Origin: Rikenellaceae bacterium | GTDB lineage: Bacteria; Bacteroidota; Bacteroidia; Bacteroidales; Rikenellaceae | Assembly: GCA_015059715.1 (NCBI GenBank) | Contig: SUZV01000012.1 | Span: 1-64,000 of the forward strand | Reading direction: 5' to 3' | DNA length: 64,000 nt | Shown here: one piece after another, positions 43,962 through 52,997 of the stretch | Layout: each line of letters starts with the position of its first letter | Numbering within the stretch: the first letter of the stretch is position 1 | Made by a program: the position numbers and the translations under genes | The notes under the pieces: model-generated | Seen by the model: only the letters and a program-made list of their open reading frames with translations | Database searches by the model: none | What the model was told of the DNA's origin: nothing

Positions 43962-45797
43962 TTATGGAAGATTAATGTTGTCAATCGTTCCCTTAAATGT
44001 TGCATTTATTGTCATATCTTGACTCCTAAATGCGATGTTATACTCACCATCTACAACGCTTACTTCAGCTGTATATTGCTGTACTTTCTGGTCCTCTCCG
44101 TTGAGAACCCATGGATTATTCATAGCATATCCACTACTATACCAGTAATCTGTACTCCAAGTACCTGTTTGAATATATTTATTTCCTGCTACGCCAAAAG
44201 TTATTTTCAATATGTTTGAGCCACCATCACTAAATTCAACTGGTAGCCAATTTGCACCTACTTGAGTTGGATCAGCCACAGCGGTTGTAAATACAAGACC
44301 ACCATCATCCTCTGCGTTTGCCTCCAACTTACCAGTGTAGGTTAGCTTAACAGACTTGCTTGCGCTCACACTATTAATCCAAGTATCTGTTATAACTGTG
44401 ATTGTATACTCATCGCCACTCTTAGCAACATTAACAAGATCACCAGGGTTAACATAATAGTCATACGTTGTATTATACGCCTCAGCCATGTTAAACTGAG
44501 ATTTATTACTTACCTCCAAAGCAGTTGAAGATGTGAAAGACTCGACTACAGCATATGTACCCGCCTCGATAGATGTCAAGCCGCTATTGAACTCAAGACG
44601 CATCCTATCCTGAGGATTCTCACCCGCAAAGTTAATGGTGTTACCACTGATCGATATAACCTTTGTCAAAGTAACATTGTAGTCGGCTGCTGCATTGACA
44701 TCCTTAGGAGTCCTTGCACTTACATAACATACATCAGATTTAATATACGCTTTGCTATCACTCACAGGGTTAGCAAAGATAGTAAATGAGTACTCTGTAT
44801 CGTATTTCAACTCATTGAAGAGCGCATAACAACCTTTTGGATTCTCATAATTAATCGTTTGAATTTCCCCAGTCTGCTCGCAAGTTACAATGTACTGGTA
44901 AGCATTCTCTACAACATCCCATGTAATCTCGATTGCAGGCTTGCTTGACATTGTTGTAAGGGTGGCCTTAGCTACAGGAGTAGCAAGAGGTGTCTGGAAG
45001 CTACCTACCTTAAACGCAGCAATCTGGCCCTTCAACAGTACGAAATCTGCAGATAACAAATTATCAATAGTCTTGAAATACTTTCTATTATCGACACCAC
45101 GTGCCTCAATAGACATTCTATCCATGATGACAAATTCATTCTCGCAGTAGAACCAATAGTCATTACCTGTAATGTTCTGAGGATAGATGGTTACAATCTC
45201 CTGAACACTATCTGCGTTTTCAAGCACACCATCTAACACAAACTTAACCTCCTGAAACTTAGTAGCAAAATCTGTATCTGTTATCATCCTACCATAAGGA
45301 TACATATGGTTGAACGTAAGCGAGAGGTCGTTATTACCATCGTAGTCAACTACGGCCTTTACATATACTGTCGACAAACCCTCGTCGGTAGGCTGCTGCT
45401 GCTGCTCATGTGTGAATATATCGCCAAAAGACTCACGTACATAGTGGCCTACAAGAGCCTCGATACGGTCACCTGCCCGAAGAGCCTTAGGAAACTCAAC
45501 ACTAAATGTTGCTGTAGCCCCATCGGCCTCGACCACAAGGTCATTTACAAAGGTGTAGATAGCATCGTTACGGTAAACAATAAAGGATACCATATCGCCA
45601 GCCTCCCAAGTAACCTTACGAACACCATCCACAAGGTCACCAAATGCTACACGTGTGTCGTTATCAGCAAGATTTGCCGTAACCGTAAGTGTAGTGCCCT
45701 TAGATAGAGCATTTACCTCGCCATTATCCTTCTGGCAAGCTGTGAATGTCATTGCAGCTACTGCAACAAGCATCAAACTCTTAAAAATATTTCTCAT
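43962..45797 (-). CDS. Cassette 2 fimbrillin-like lipoprotein with a fibronectin-like domain
   Basis: This 611-residue lipoprotein has a signal peptide (MRNIFKSLMLVAVAAMTFTA) with lipobox Cys 21. The fimbrillin-like region (about 30-270) has DTRVAFGDLVDGVRKVTWEA, then GDMVSFIV. A fibronectin type III-like domain (about 275-370; AIEITWDVVENAYQYIV) follows. Two further beta-rich segments make up the rest, with repeated SGNTINFAG-like and DEYTITVI-like motifs. No catalytic motif is visible. It is likely an exported surface protein or adhesin. Confidence 0.78.
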   Translation of the reverse strand: MRNIFKSLMLVAVAAMTFTACQKDNGEVNALSKGTTLTVTANLADNDTRVAFGDLVDGVRKVTWEAGDMVSFIVYRNDAIYTFVNDLVVEADGATATFSVEFPKALRAGDRIEALVGHYVRESFGDIFTHEQQQQPTDEGLSTVYVKAVVDYDGNNDLSLTFNHMYPYGRMITDTDFATKFQEVKFVLDGVLENADSVQEIVTIYPQNITGNDYWFYCENEFVIMDRMSIEARGVDNRKYFKTIDNLLSADFVLLKGQIAAFKVGSFQTPLATPVAKATLTTMSSKPAIEITWDVVENAYQYIVTCEQTGEIQTINYENPKGCYALFNELKYDTEYSFTIFANPVSDSKAYIKSDVCYVSARTPKDVNAAADYNVTLTKVISISGNTINFAGENPQDRMRLEFNSGLTSIEAGTYAVVESFTSSTALEVSNKSQFNMAEAYNTTYDYYVNPGDLVNVAKSGDEYTITVITDTWINSVSASKSVKLTYTGKLEANAEDDGGLVFTTAVADPTQVGANWLPVEFSDGGSNILKITFGVAGNKYIQTGTWSTDYWYSSGYAMNNPWVLNGEDQKVQQYTAEVSVVDGEYNIAFRSQDMTINATFKGTIDNINLP

Positions 45798-45811
45798 AGT
45801 TGCAATAGTTT

Positions 45812-45958
45812 TTAGAGATCAGAAAAATCATAACTTGTCTCCGTAACATCAACGATAGATGACTCACCCGTTGAATACTGGAAACCAGCCTCAACAGTTG
45901 TTGAGACAACCTCAAGTGTTGGAGTTACATACTCCTCTGCTAAAAAAGTCTTTTTCAT
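45812..45958 (-). CDS. Cassette 2 small ORF (48 residues)
   Basis: The product begins MKKTFLAEEYVTPTLEVVST, has TVEAGF at 21-26, and ends TSYDFSDL. The first 26 residues differ from the cassette 1 small ORF at only three positions, while the C-terminal half is unrelated. The stop lies 14 nt before the cassette 2 lipoprotein ATG. Confidence 0.75.
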   Translation of the reverse strand: MKKTFLAEEYVTPTLEVVSTTVEAGFQYSTGESSIVDVTETSYDFSDL

Positions 45959-46149
45959 AGTTCATTAATTTGTTAGTAAGTTATTAAATATTAAGTTGTT
46001 CAAATGCAATGTTACTACAATATCAAGGGCCTATCCTTAGGATTACTGCCACTATCGGCATAGTCTTACCCCCAAACACAAGAGCTTCACCGACTACACC
46101 TGTCACATTCAGCACACTATATTTCAGTAACCGCACACTCAACGTAATA

Positions 46150-46179
46150 CAAAGTTATTAATTTATTTCTAACCACAAA
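46150..46179 (-). promoter_or_regulatory. Candidate promoter of cassette 2
   Basis: On the minus strand TTTG (46179-46176), 18 nt, then TAACTTTG (46157-46150). Start near 46143 would leave a leader of about 185 nt, matching the long leader of cassette 1. Confidence 0.55.
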
Positions 46180-46300
46180 AGAATTTTGCAAAAAAAAATC
46201 ATTTTTTTAGGTAAGTCGACGATATTTTAGCAAGGCGAAAGGCGTAGGAGGGCACTGCACTCGGGGGAGGTGGACTACTGCGCTCGGGAGAGGAGCGAGG

Positions 46301-46453
46301 TTTTAGGACGTTAGGACGTTAGGATTTTAGGATTTTAGGACTTTAGGACTTTAAGATATACGCGGCCGATTTTGTCCTATTGTCTTATTGTCCTATTGTC
46401 TTATTGTCTTACCGTCTTATCGTCTTATCGCCTTATCGTCTTATCGTCTTATC
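46301..46453. repeat. 8-bp tandem-repeat element, copy 4
   Basis: Left-arm units such as GACGTTAG and GATTTTAG and right-arm units TCTTATCG surround the core AAGATATACGCGGCCGATTT, then TGTCCTA (46353-46379). It lies between the cassette 3 terminator and the cassette 2 promoter, the same relative place as copies 2 and 3. Confidence 0.85.
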
Positions 46454-46454
46454 A

Positions 46455-46491
46455 AAAACAAAAAAATCGGAGTCTTCTTGCGAAGACCCCG
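46455..46491 (-). terminator. Terminator of cassette 3 lipoprotein
   Basis: The hairpin CGGAGTCTT-cttgcg-AAGACCCCG (46468-46491) is followed on the minus strand by T-rich sequence, 22 nt after the stop codon. It is nearly identical to the terminators at 41008 and 42118. Confidence 0.85.
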
Positions 46492-46513
46492 AAAAAATCA
46501 AAGTATAGGGCTT

Positions 46514-48229
46514 TTACGACAAACCACCAGTATAGGTTGCAGTAATCTTATCTCCATTAATGTCTACACGATAGATGATTGTGTACTGACCACCGCCATT
46601 GTCGATAACCTCAAGAGTATCGCCCTCAACAAATGCTGTAGTGCTACCAAACAGACCATTCTGCGATGTTGCATGACCAGCATTCAGAATCTCCTCGCTC
46701 TTATTATTGCCCGCAAGATTAAACTTGCCAGCTGTAATGCCATTGCGGAAGCTGGTCATCATGTATATACTCTCATTGTTGACATTAGCATAGATGGCGT
46801 TATCCTGGTAACCAAGCAACTGAAGCTTAACCTCGCGACCAGTCCAATCATCGCCACCAGTGTTATCATCACCGCCAGTGTTATCATCACCGCCAGTGTT
46901 GTCGTCACCGCCAGTGTTATCATCATCACCAGTGTTATCATCACCGCCAGTGTTGTCACCACCGCCAGTGTTGTCACCACCGCCAACAGGAGCAGGCCAA
47001 CCCTCGGGCAGACCCTTGTAACCCCAAGTCTGACCGTTAATGGTCGCAACAATCACATAAACACCATTCTCGGCAGAAACAGACAATGTCGAAGACGCGT
47101 TTGCAGTGGCATGCCACCCCGCCCAAGTATCTGCAACATAACGCATATTAACGGTACCTGCAGATGAAGGAGTACTTGCGCCACTACCTGCACAAGAGTA
47201 GTTGCCCAACTTAAGCGAGTTGTTATTAGGGCGATCATCCTCATGCATATAGATACGCAGGTTCATTGATGTATTAGTACTACCATTTACGACATAGTTG
47301 GTTATAAGCTCGAAGAAGCCAGATCCGTTCCATGAAAGACTCTCCAAACGGTATGTAGGATTGAATGTATCTACAGCCTCACCAGTTGTTACACCCTCCA
47401 TATTTACAGTAAACTTAGATACCGCACCCTTAACAAACTCAAGTGCTCTGCTGCCATTATCTACAATCTTCTTGGTATATGCTCCAGCAGCAGCGTTTAC
47501 TGTGACGCTCATATTTTCTACTACCGCAGGCTCGCAAGCAAACCATACATCGGTGGTGCGAGAGCTATTGATAATATACTTGTTACCATTAATATCCAAA
47601 ATATAAGACTCAACACCCGCTGGTGCATTTCTTAAGTTTAGCTTGCCATAGGCAGCATAATGGCTAAAGTTTACCTCCAAGCTATTCAACTTAGATGGAC
47701 GGAAATTCTCATCCTTATAGATAAGGATATGAGCCTTAGGGTCTACAGACTTACCATCTTTATCTGGAGTCTGCTCTGTGGGCAATGTGATTTTAGGCTT
47801 CTGACCTCCATCATAGTTATAATTAGTACCCTCGCAATCTACAACACTGCCATCAGCAGCTGTAACAATATAGAGCACACCCGACGACAAAGTGCCACTA
47901 AAGGCAAGGTCTATAGTTGCACTCTCAGCACCATCCTGCGCAACAACCGTAGCAGGTGTACTCGCACTTACATTATAGTAATTATCGTAATCACCAGGAC
48001 TTACAACATAAGCCTTAGCAACCTCGCCACCATTCCAGTGTGATGTGTAACCAGCATCTATCTTATCGCCAAAGGCTGAACGTGTAGAGTTGAGATTAGC
48101 AACAACATGCACCGTAGTAGTAGCCTCTACATCACCACCACCTGTGGTAACCTCTATATCATTTTGACAAGCCGTAAACGCCATTGCAGCTGCTGCAACA
48201 AGCGCGAAACTCTTAAATATACTCTTCAT
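46514..48229 (-). CDS. Cassette 3 fimbrillin-like lipoprotein with a GGDDNT repeat linker
   Basis: This 571-residue lipoprotein has a signal peptide (MKSIFKSFALVAAAAMAFTA) with lipobox Cys 21. It contains the fimbrillin-type start STRSAFGDKIDAGYTSHWNG, then two beta domains joined by an acidic low-complexity linker of GGDDNT units (about residues 415-458). The linker is encoded by a tandem repeat at 46850-46985, so its length may vary between strains. Both C-terminal halves resemble each other in pattern (SMNLRIYMHEDD, SIYMMTSFRNG). No enzymatic motif is present. It is likely surface-exposed. Confidence 0.78.
   Translation of the reverse strand: MKSIFKSFALVAAAAMAFTACQNDIEVTTGGGDVEATTTVHVVANLNSTRSAFGDKIDAGYTSHWNGGEVAKAYVVSPGDYDNYYNVSASTPATVVAQDGAESATIDLAFSGTLSSGVLYIVTAADGSVVDCEGTNYNYDGGQKPKITLPTEQTPDKDGKSVDPKAHILIYKDENFRPSKLNSLEVNFSHYAAYGKLNLRNAPAGVESYILDINGNKYIINSSRTTDVWFACEPAVVENMSVTVNAAAGAYTKKIVDNGSRALEFVKGAVSKFTVNMEGVTTGEAVDTFNPTYRLESLSWNGSGFFELITNYVVNGSTNTSMNLRIYMHEDDRPNNNSLKLGNYSCAGSGASTPSSAGTVNMRYVADTWAGWHATANASSTLSVSAENGVYVIVATINGQTWGYKGLPEGWPAPVGGGDNTGGGDNTGGDDNTGDDDNTGGDDNTGGDDNTGGDDNTGGDDWTGREVKLQLLGYQDNAIYANVNNESIYMMTSFRNGITAGKFNLAGNNKSEEILNAGHATSQNGLFGSTTAFVEGDTLEVIDNGGGQYTIIYRVDINGDKITATYTGGLS
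46850..46985. repeat. In-gene tandem repeat encoding GGDDNT
   Basis: Units of 15-18 bases, such as CCGCCAGTGTTATCATCA, repeat about eight times in the minus-strand lipoprotein gene. They preserve the reading frame and encode a glycine/aspartate/asparagine/threonine linker. Confidence 0.85.
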
Positions 48230-48243
48230 ACGTGCAACAGTTT

Positions 48244-48399
48244 TTAGAAATCCTCACCATCCTCATCATAGTCATACTCAGGTGTCACATCTATAATACC
48301 ATTATACCCACCCGATGGTGCAAAACCTGCCTCAACAGTTGCTGAGACAACATCTAAAGCTGGCGCAACATACTCCTCTGAATAAAAAATCTTCTTCAT
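48244..48399 (-). CDS. Cassette 3 small ORF (51 residues)
   Basis: The product begins MKKIFYSEEYVAPALDVVSA, has TVEAGF at 21-26, and ends DYDEDGEDF. It keeps the conserved first half of the family with a variable acidic tail. The stop lies 14 nt before the cassette 3 lipoprotein ATG, as in the other cassettes. Confidence 0.75.
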   Translation of the reverse strand: MKKIFYSEEYVAPALDVVSATVEAGFAPSGGYNGIIDVTPEYDYDEDGEDF

Positions 48400-48528
48400 A
48401 GTTCTAAAAGTTATTAAAAGTTAAACAATATTATCACAAAACAAATGACTCTATATAGAAAACCTATATAATAAACCTATATAATATATAAAAATAGCAA
48501 TTATGCTGTTACACACCATATTCTTCTA

Positions 48529-48560
48529 CAAATATATAACATTTTATCCGTAATAACAAA
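48529..48560 (-). promoter_or_regulatory. Promoter of cassette 3
   Basis: On the minus strand TTTG (48560-48557), exactly 20 nt, then TATATTTG (48536-48529), a full consensus. Start near 48522 would leave a leader of about 120 nt. It sits within the 212-bp gap shared with divergent recF. Confidence 0.7.
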
Positions 48561-48581
48561 ATATTTACTGATATTTTTTCG

Positions 48582-48589
48582 TACCTTTG
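48582..48589 (+). promoter_or_regulatory. Likely recF -7 element
   Basis: TACCTTTG matches TAnnTTTG 22 nt before the recF ATG. No TTTG stands at the proper upstream distance, so only the -7 box supports the call. Confidence 0.5.
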
Positions 48590-48611
48590 GCATCGCAACA
48601 ACATATAGAAT

Positions 48612-49703
48612 ATGGTACTCGACAACATCGCAATAATAAACTTTAAAAACTTCGCCGAAGAGCAAATACCTCTGTCACAGGGGATAAACTGCTTCGTGGG
48701 CGACAATGGCGCAGGTAAAACAAACATCCTCGACGCAATACACTACCTATCCACCGCCCGCTCGATGCACACACTCACCGACTCGCAGTGTACACGCCAC
48801 GACCAGGATGCTTTCATTATTGATGGACGCTTCCTGCGCGACGACAAACGCAAAGAACAGATAGTATGCTCATACTCAAAACGAGGAGGAAAAACTCTCA
48901 AGCGCAACGGCAAAGAGTATGACAAGCTGTCGGAACATATAGGCAACATCCCCTTAGTCGTGGTGTCGCCAGCCGACTCGGCACTAATAAGCGACTCGGC
49001 AGAGGAGCGCAGACGATACCTCAACAAATTTATATCGCAGACAGACCGCACATATCTGAATGCCCTAATACGATATAATGCAGCACTCCAAGAGCGTAAC
49101 AAGCTACTCAAAACATCGCCCACAGAGGATATGCTGCTAATATACGATAATATGCTCGCCGTAGCTGCCGACATAATATTCGCACGACGCAAAGAGATGG
49201 TGGCAAAGATGCAACCCCTCGTAGAGAGGTACTACGCCATACTATCCGAAGAGCGCGAGGCGATAGGCCTCGAATACCGCTCCGAAATGGAGCATACTCC
49301 ACTATTAGCCCAGCTCCTCGGCGCACGACAGCGCGACTTCGTGAACGAACACACCACGTGTGGCCCCCATCGCGACGATATGGCTCTAACCATAGGCGAA
49401 TACCCACTACGTAAGTATGGCTCACAGGGGCAACAGAAGTCATTCCTCGTGGCACTGAAGCTCGCAGAGTATACCCTACTTTCAGAAAAGTGCAACGAAA
49501 AGCCTATACTCCTCCTCGACGACCTCTTCGATAAACTCGATATGCGTCGCGTAGCACAGCTGCTAAAACTCGTGGGTGGCGAGGGTTTCGGACAGATATG
49601 CATCACCGACTGCAACAAACACCGCTTAGAGCGCACCCTCGGCGAGGCAGGCGTGGAGTATAAGCTATTCAACATCGACAACGGCACCGCAACAGCACTA
49701 TGA
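48612..49703 (+). CDS. recF: DNA replication and repair protein RecF
   Basis: This 363-residue SMC-like ATPase has Walker A GDNGAGKTNILDAIHYLS near residue 30, the signature YGSQGQQKSFLVALKLAE and Walker B ILLLDDLFDKLD. RecF loads RecA at single-strand gaps with RecO and RecR. Length and motifs are standard. The DUF721 gene overlaps its stop by 4 nt, a pairing that I recall as common in Bacteroidetes. Confidence 0.97.
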   Translation: MVLDNIAIINFKNFAEEQIPLSQGINCFVGDNGAGKTNILDAIHYLSTARSMHTLTDSQCTRHDQDAFIIDGRFLRDDKRKEQIVCSYSKRGGKTLKRNGKEYDKLSEHIGNIPLVVVSPADSALISDSAEERRRYLNKFISQTDRTYLNALIRYNAALQERNKLLKTSPTEDMLLIYDNMLAVAADIIFARRKEMVAKMQPLVERYYAILSEEREAIGLEYRSEMEHTPLLAQLLGARQRDFVNEHTTCGPHRDDMALTIGEYPLRKYGSQGQQKSFLVALKLAEYTLLSEKCNEKPILLLDDLFDKLDMRRVAQLLKLVGGEGFGQICITDCNKHRLERTLGEAGVEYKLFNIDNGTATAL

Positions 49704-49990
49704 AACGCACAGAACCCAAGCTCATAGGCGACATACTACGCGAGTTCTTCGAACGCCCTTATGTGGCACGCAAGGTCGCCGAGGGACGTGTACCCCACTA
49801 TTGGCGCATGGTTGTAGGTGACCACATAGCCGCACTGACCAGAGAGTGCCGCCTTGAACGAGGTATATTATACATAGGTATGGCATCGGGCGTGGCACGC
49901 CAAGAGGTATTCTTCCGCCGCGATGAATATATGGTACGCATAAACGAGCTCGCCAAGCACCGCATAGTAAACAGCATAATCGTCAGGTAG
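49700..49990 (+). CDS. DUF721 (DciA-like) protein
   Basis: This 96-residue protein contains WRMVVGDHIAALTRECRLER, then GILYIGMASGVARQEVFF. These match the KH-like DUF721 family, whose members include DciA, the helicase-loading factor in many bacteria. The ATG overlaps the recF stop (ATGA), so it is translationally coupled with recF. A role in replication is therefore plausible but inferred. Confidence 0.88.
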   Translation: MKRTEPKLIGDILREFFERPYVARKVAEGRVPHYWRMVVGDHIAALTRECRLERGILYIGMASGVARQEVFFRRDEYMVRINELAKHRIVNSIIVR

Positions 49991-50011
49991 TGCCGTAGAT
50001 ATATAACAAAC

Positions 50012-50056
50012 AGCGAGGGTGACTAAATTGGTTTTTAGTCACCCTCGCTTGTTTTT
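50012..50056 (+). terminator. Terminator of recF-DUF721
   Basis: A perfect 15-bp stem, AGCGAGGGTGACTAA/TTAGTCACCCTCGCT (50012-50026 with 50035-50049), is followed by TGTTTTTT. It is the strongest member of the GACTAA hairpin family in the window. Confidence 0.92.
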
Positions 50057-50062
50057 TAAGGG

Positions 50063-50170
50063 GTTGAATAAAAAGATGTAGTTTTAGGCCTGCGAAGCCC
50101 GAAAAACCGCAGTTTACCCAGCGTAAATGAGGATTTTGAGGGCAAGCATAACGACAAAATACACTTTTTA
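50063..50170. repeat. Dispersed intergenic element
   Basis: It starts GAATAAAAAGATGTAGTTTT and continues with CCGCAG, the stem TTTAC-CCAGC-GTAAA (50113-50127), GAGGATTTTG, and an end, ACTTTTTATTC, that inverts the start. It fills the gap between the recF terminator and the DUF4988 gene. A diverged copy is at 11488-11590, and a short version (start and end only) is at 57684-57720. Confidence 0.65.
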
Positions 50171-50207
50171 TTCAGCCTCTCGCTTGTTTAAGTTGAATAG
50201 TTCTCTG

Positions 50208-52997
50208 TTACTCCCACTTAAGCTCCACCTCAACATTATTTGTTGGGTCCCATGCAAATGGCTCGTGGAAGTTGCCATCCTCGCCTACCCACGTAACGTA
50301 GATAAGGTGCTCATCCTTAGTGCCATAGAAGAAGCTGTTGTATACGCCAGGAAGATTATCCTCGCTATATTCAACTAACTCATCGAACTCGATACGACCA
50401 TCACCATTCAGGTCCTCCATCTCCTTCCAGGTACGAGAGTATCCATCCTCAGAGTACTCACACTTGTGACCACAATCCCTCTTGCCATTATCACAACCTG
50501 CGATGATGTGTACGATAAGCTTCTCGGGAGTATTGACATTTGTGCCATAGTAGTCGCTGATAAGATTCTCGGGGTGGTCAACCATAGAGTATGCTACATA
50601 ACCCTTCTGTGGCGTTGTATACCATGAGAAGTTGAAGAACTCCACCTCGGTAGTTGTGCCCATGATAATCTCTGGCTTACCCTCGGCCCAGTTAGCGTCT
50701 GAACGCTTAACCATATTACCAATGTTAGCAATAGGCTCGAAGTAGCATGTCGCAGGCTGCGATACAACACCCTTGTCGTCTACAGCAACACATACAAGAA
50801 CATACTCAGTCTCGGTGCTCAGACCCTGGAGGAAGATGTTACCATCAACAAGAGCATACTTCTCGGTAGCTGTATCGTATACATCCGAGGCGTTAGGATT
50901 CATAATAATATACTCACCTGCCTTCTTAGCTGAACCGCCATAAATCTCCTTCCACCTGTCGTCGCTAAGCGAGCAGTAGATATAACGGAAGCTTGTAGCA
51001 CCCTCGCAAGTGACAGCTATAAGCGTATTATCAACCTTATAGTCTACCAACTCAAGAGATACCGCAAGTTCGTTATACTCGAAGCTCTTTGTGGTATACT
51101 CTCTCTTTAGAGGCTTACCAATCTTACCCTCGGCATCTACAGCTACAGCAAAGAGCGTAACCTGCTCACCAGGCTCCGAACCCTTATACTGAGCCAACAC
51201 CGAACCATCGGTAACGTTCTGCACACCCTCGGTAAGCAACATCTCGATAATGTAGCTATCATCAGGGTAGGCCGTAGCCATATACGAAGGCATAGCGTTG
51301 TAGAAGAGTACGATATGCTCACCATTAGAGTTAAGCACTACGTCGATAGACTTGTAGTCAACCACAGCCTCGCCAGCAACAACCTCAAGAGCACCACCCT
51401 CGGTGAAGTTCTGGGTCGAGAATGTCCAGCTTAGAACGTTATCCTCAAGGATGACGTGAGAGTCACTCTTGGCAATATACCACAAGACATACTCCGTACC
51501 ATAGTCAAGAGGTAGAGATGTGCGCTCCATAAGCTCAAGGATAGAGCCCTCGTAGCCGATATCCTCGCGCGTTGCATTGAGGTAGTCGTAGTTCTCGGTG
51601 TAGTATGCAGCAAGCTCTGCAGCATCAAACTCCGCAGCCTCGACCAAGCCAAGCATATAGCCCTCCGAGCCCACAACATCGAACTTAACGTCTACGTCGA
51701 AGAACGATACCTCGGTAGTGCTAAACTTGACTGAGCTATGCGTATACAAAACGGTAGTAAGCTCGTTAGCATCGACATACAAGTCGCCATTCTCATCGGT
51801 GCGTGGTGCTATATACCAGAACGTATACTCCGTACCTGCCACCATAGCCTGCGAGCGCATCTCGCTATATGGAATAAACTCTGTAAGCGACTCCATAAAT
51901 GCAATCTGATGTACATACTGCGACTCACCGCCACCAAGAACATTGGTGCAGTTCTTAATCATAGTCTCCGCCTTGAAGCTCTCCGATGGGATGATACCAC
52001 AGAGCAAGTAGCTTGTACCATAACCAACCTCTACGTATACACCATCCTGTGTGAAGTAGGTATTTGCAGGGTTAGTAGATACCTTGATGCTTGCGATAGC
52101 CGATGAGCCGTTGTTGAATACCACCATAAGCTTAGCAACACCGCTCTGCTTAGCAGCACCTGCTACGATATCCTCATACTTAGGAGCTAAAAAGTTAAGG
52201 GTCATACGACCACCCTTTGCGTCAAACTCAACATCGCACTCCCAACCCTTAGGTACGGTGGTCATAAAGTCTGCTACATCATCAACCTCGATGGTAAATG
52301 GCATCTGAGAGCCATAAGGCACAAACATCGAGTCGAAAGGAAGAACAAGCTTACCATTCTGCATGCCGAGCTTCATCGTCGAGCCATCGGCAAATGTCAC
52401 TGTGCAGAACAGTGGCAGAGGGTTACCCTCAGAGTCGGTCTGCCAGTCAGAGTATGTAACCTCGATATCCTTGATGATGCTGTCGACAACCGACTGCTCG
52501 TAACCAGTCTTAACCCAAGTGTTACCACCATCAAATGATACCTCGATAGCTCCATCTACAAGCTTAGTCTGAGGTGCTACGTCCGATACTGGGACCATCT
52601 TACCATCTACCTTGATAGGCTGAGCATTGCCCAAGCCATCATACATTGCCCAGTAGAGCACGCCCTCCTCGGTGTATACGGTAACGAGGTTTGCAGGCAC
52701 CTTATCGGCCTTAGGATATACCGAAATCTTCGTGCCATCCGACAGTGTAATCTGCTTGCTTCCGTCTGCCTGCTGCTGCACATCGGTGATGGTCACCATG
52801 CCGTTTACAAGCTCGTTAATCTTGCTTAGCTCGGCCTGAATAGTCTCGCGCAAGTCTGCAAGCTCCTGCTTAATGTTGCCAATCTCCTTCCAAAGTTCCG
52901 CATCGTCATACTGACACGATACAGACGAGAGAGCGACAGCAGCCGTTGTTGCCACCACAGCGACAATCGACTTAATGTTCTTAAAAACTCTTTTCAT
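50208..52997 (-). CDS. DUF4988-type large lipoprotein
   Basis: This 929-residue surface lipoprotein has a signal peptide with lipobox SSVSC (Cys 28). The start of the mature part is a coiled-coil-like ELWKEIGNIKQELADLRETI with VTITDVQQQADGSKQITLSD and GTKISVY, the usual DUF4988 (PL29 N-terminal) pattern. Several repeated beta modules follow (about 330-790; for example LDYGTEYVLWYIAK and GLSTETEYVLVCVAV), resembling fibronectin-like domains. An EF-hand-like loop DLNGDGRIEFDEL occurs near 877. No polysaccharide-lyase domain is evident. It is probably an adhesin or binding protein. Confidence 0.82.
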   Translation of the reverse strand: MKRVFKNIKSIVAVVATTAAVALSSVSCQYDDAELWKEIGNIKQELADLRETIQAELSKINELVNGMVTITDVQQQADGSKQITLSDGTKISVYPKADKVPANLVTVYTEEGVLYWAMYDGLGNAQPIKVDGKMVPVSDVAPQTKLVDGAIEVSFDGGNTWVKTGYEQSVVDSIIKDIEVTYSDWQTDSEGNPLPLFCTVTFADGSTMKLGMQNGKLVLPFDSMFVPYGSQMPFTIEVDDVADFMTTVPKGWECDVEFDAKGGRMTLNFLAPKYEDIVAGAAKQSGVAKLMVVFNNGSSAIASIKVSTNPANTYFTQDGVYVEVGYGTSYLLCGIIPSESFKAETMIKNCTNVLGGGESQYVHQIAFMESLTEFIPYSEMRSQAMVAGTEYTFWYIAPRTDENGDLYVDANELTTVLYTHSSVKFSTTEVSFFDVDVKFDVVGSEGYMLGLVEAAEFDAAELAAYYTENYDYLNATREDIGYEGSILELMERTSLPLDYGTEYVLWYIAKSDSHVILEDNVLSWTFSTQNFTEGGALEVVAGEAVVDYKSIDVVLNSNGEHIVLFYNAMPSYMATAYPDDSYIIEMLLTEGVQNVTDGSVLAQYKGSEPGEQVTLFAVAVDAEGKIGKPLKREYTTKSFEYNELAVSLELVDYKVDNTLIAVTCEGATSFRYIYCSLSDDRWKEIYGGSAKKAGEYIIMNPNASDVYDTATEKYALVDGNIFLQGLSTETEYVLVCVAVDDKGVVSQPATCYFEPIANIGNMVKRSDANWAEGKPEIIMGTTTEVEFFNFSWYTTPQKGYVAYSMVDHPENLISDYYGTNVNTPEKLIVHIIAGCDNGKRDCGHKCEYSEDGYSRTWKEMEDLNGDGRIEFDELVEYSEDNLPGVYNSFFYGTKDEHLIYVTWVGEDGNFHEPFAWDPTNNVEVELKWE

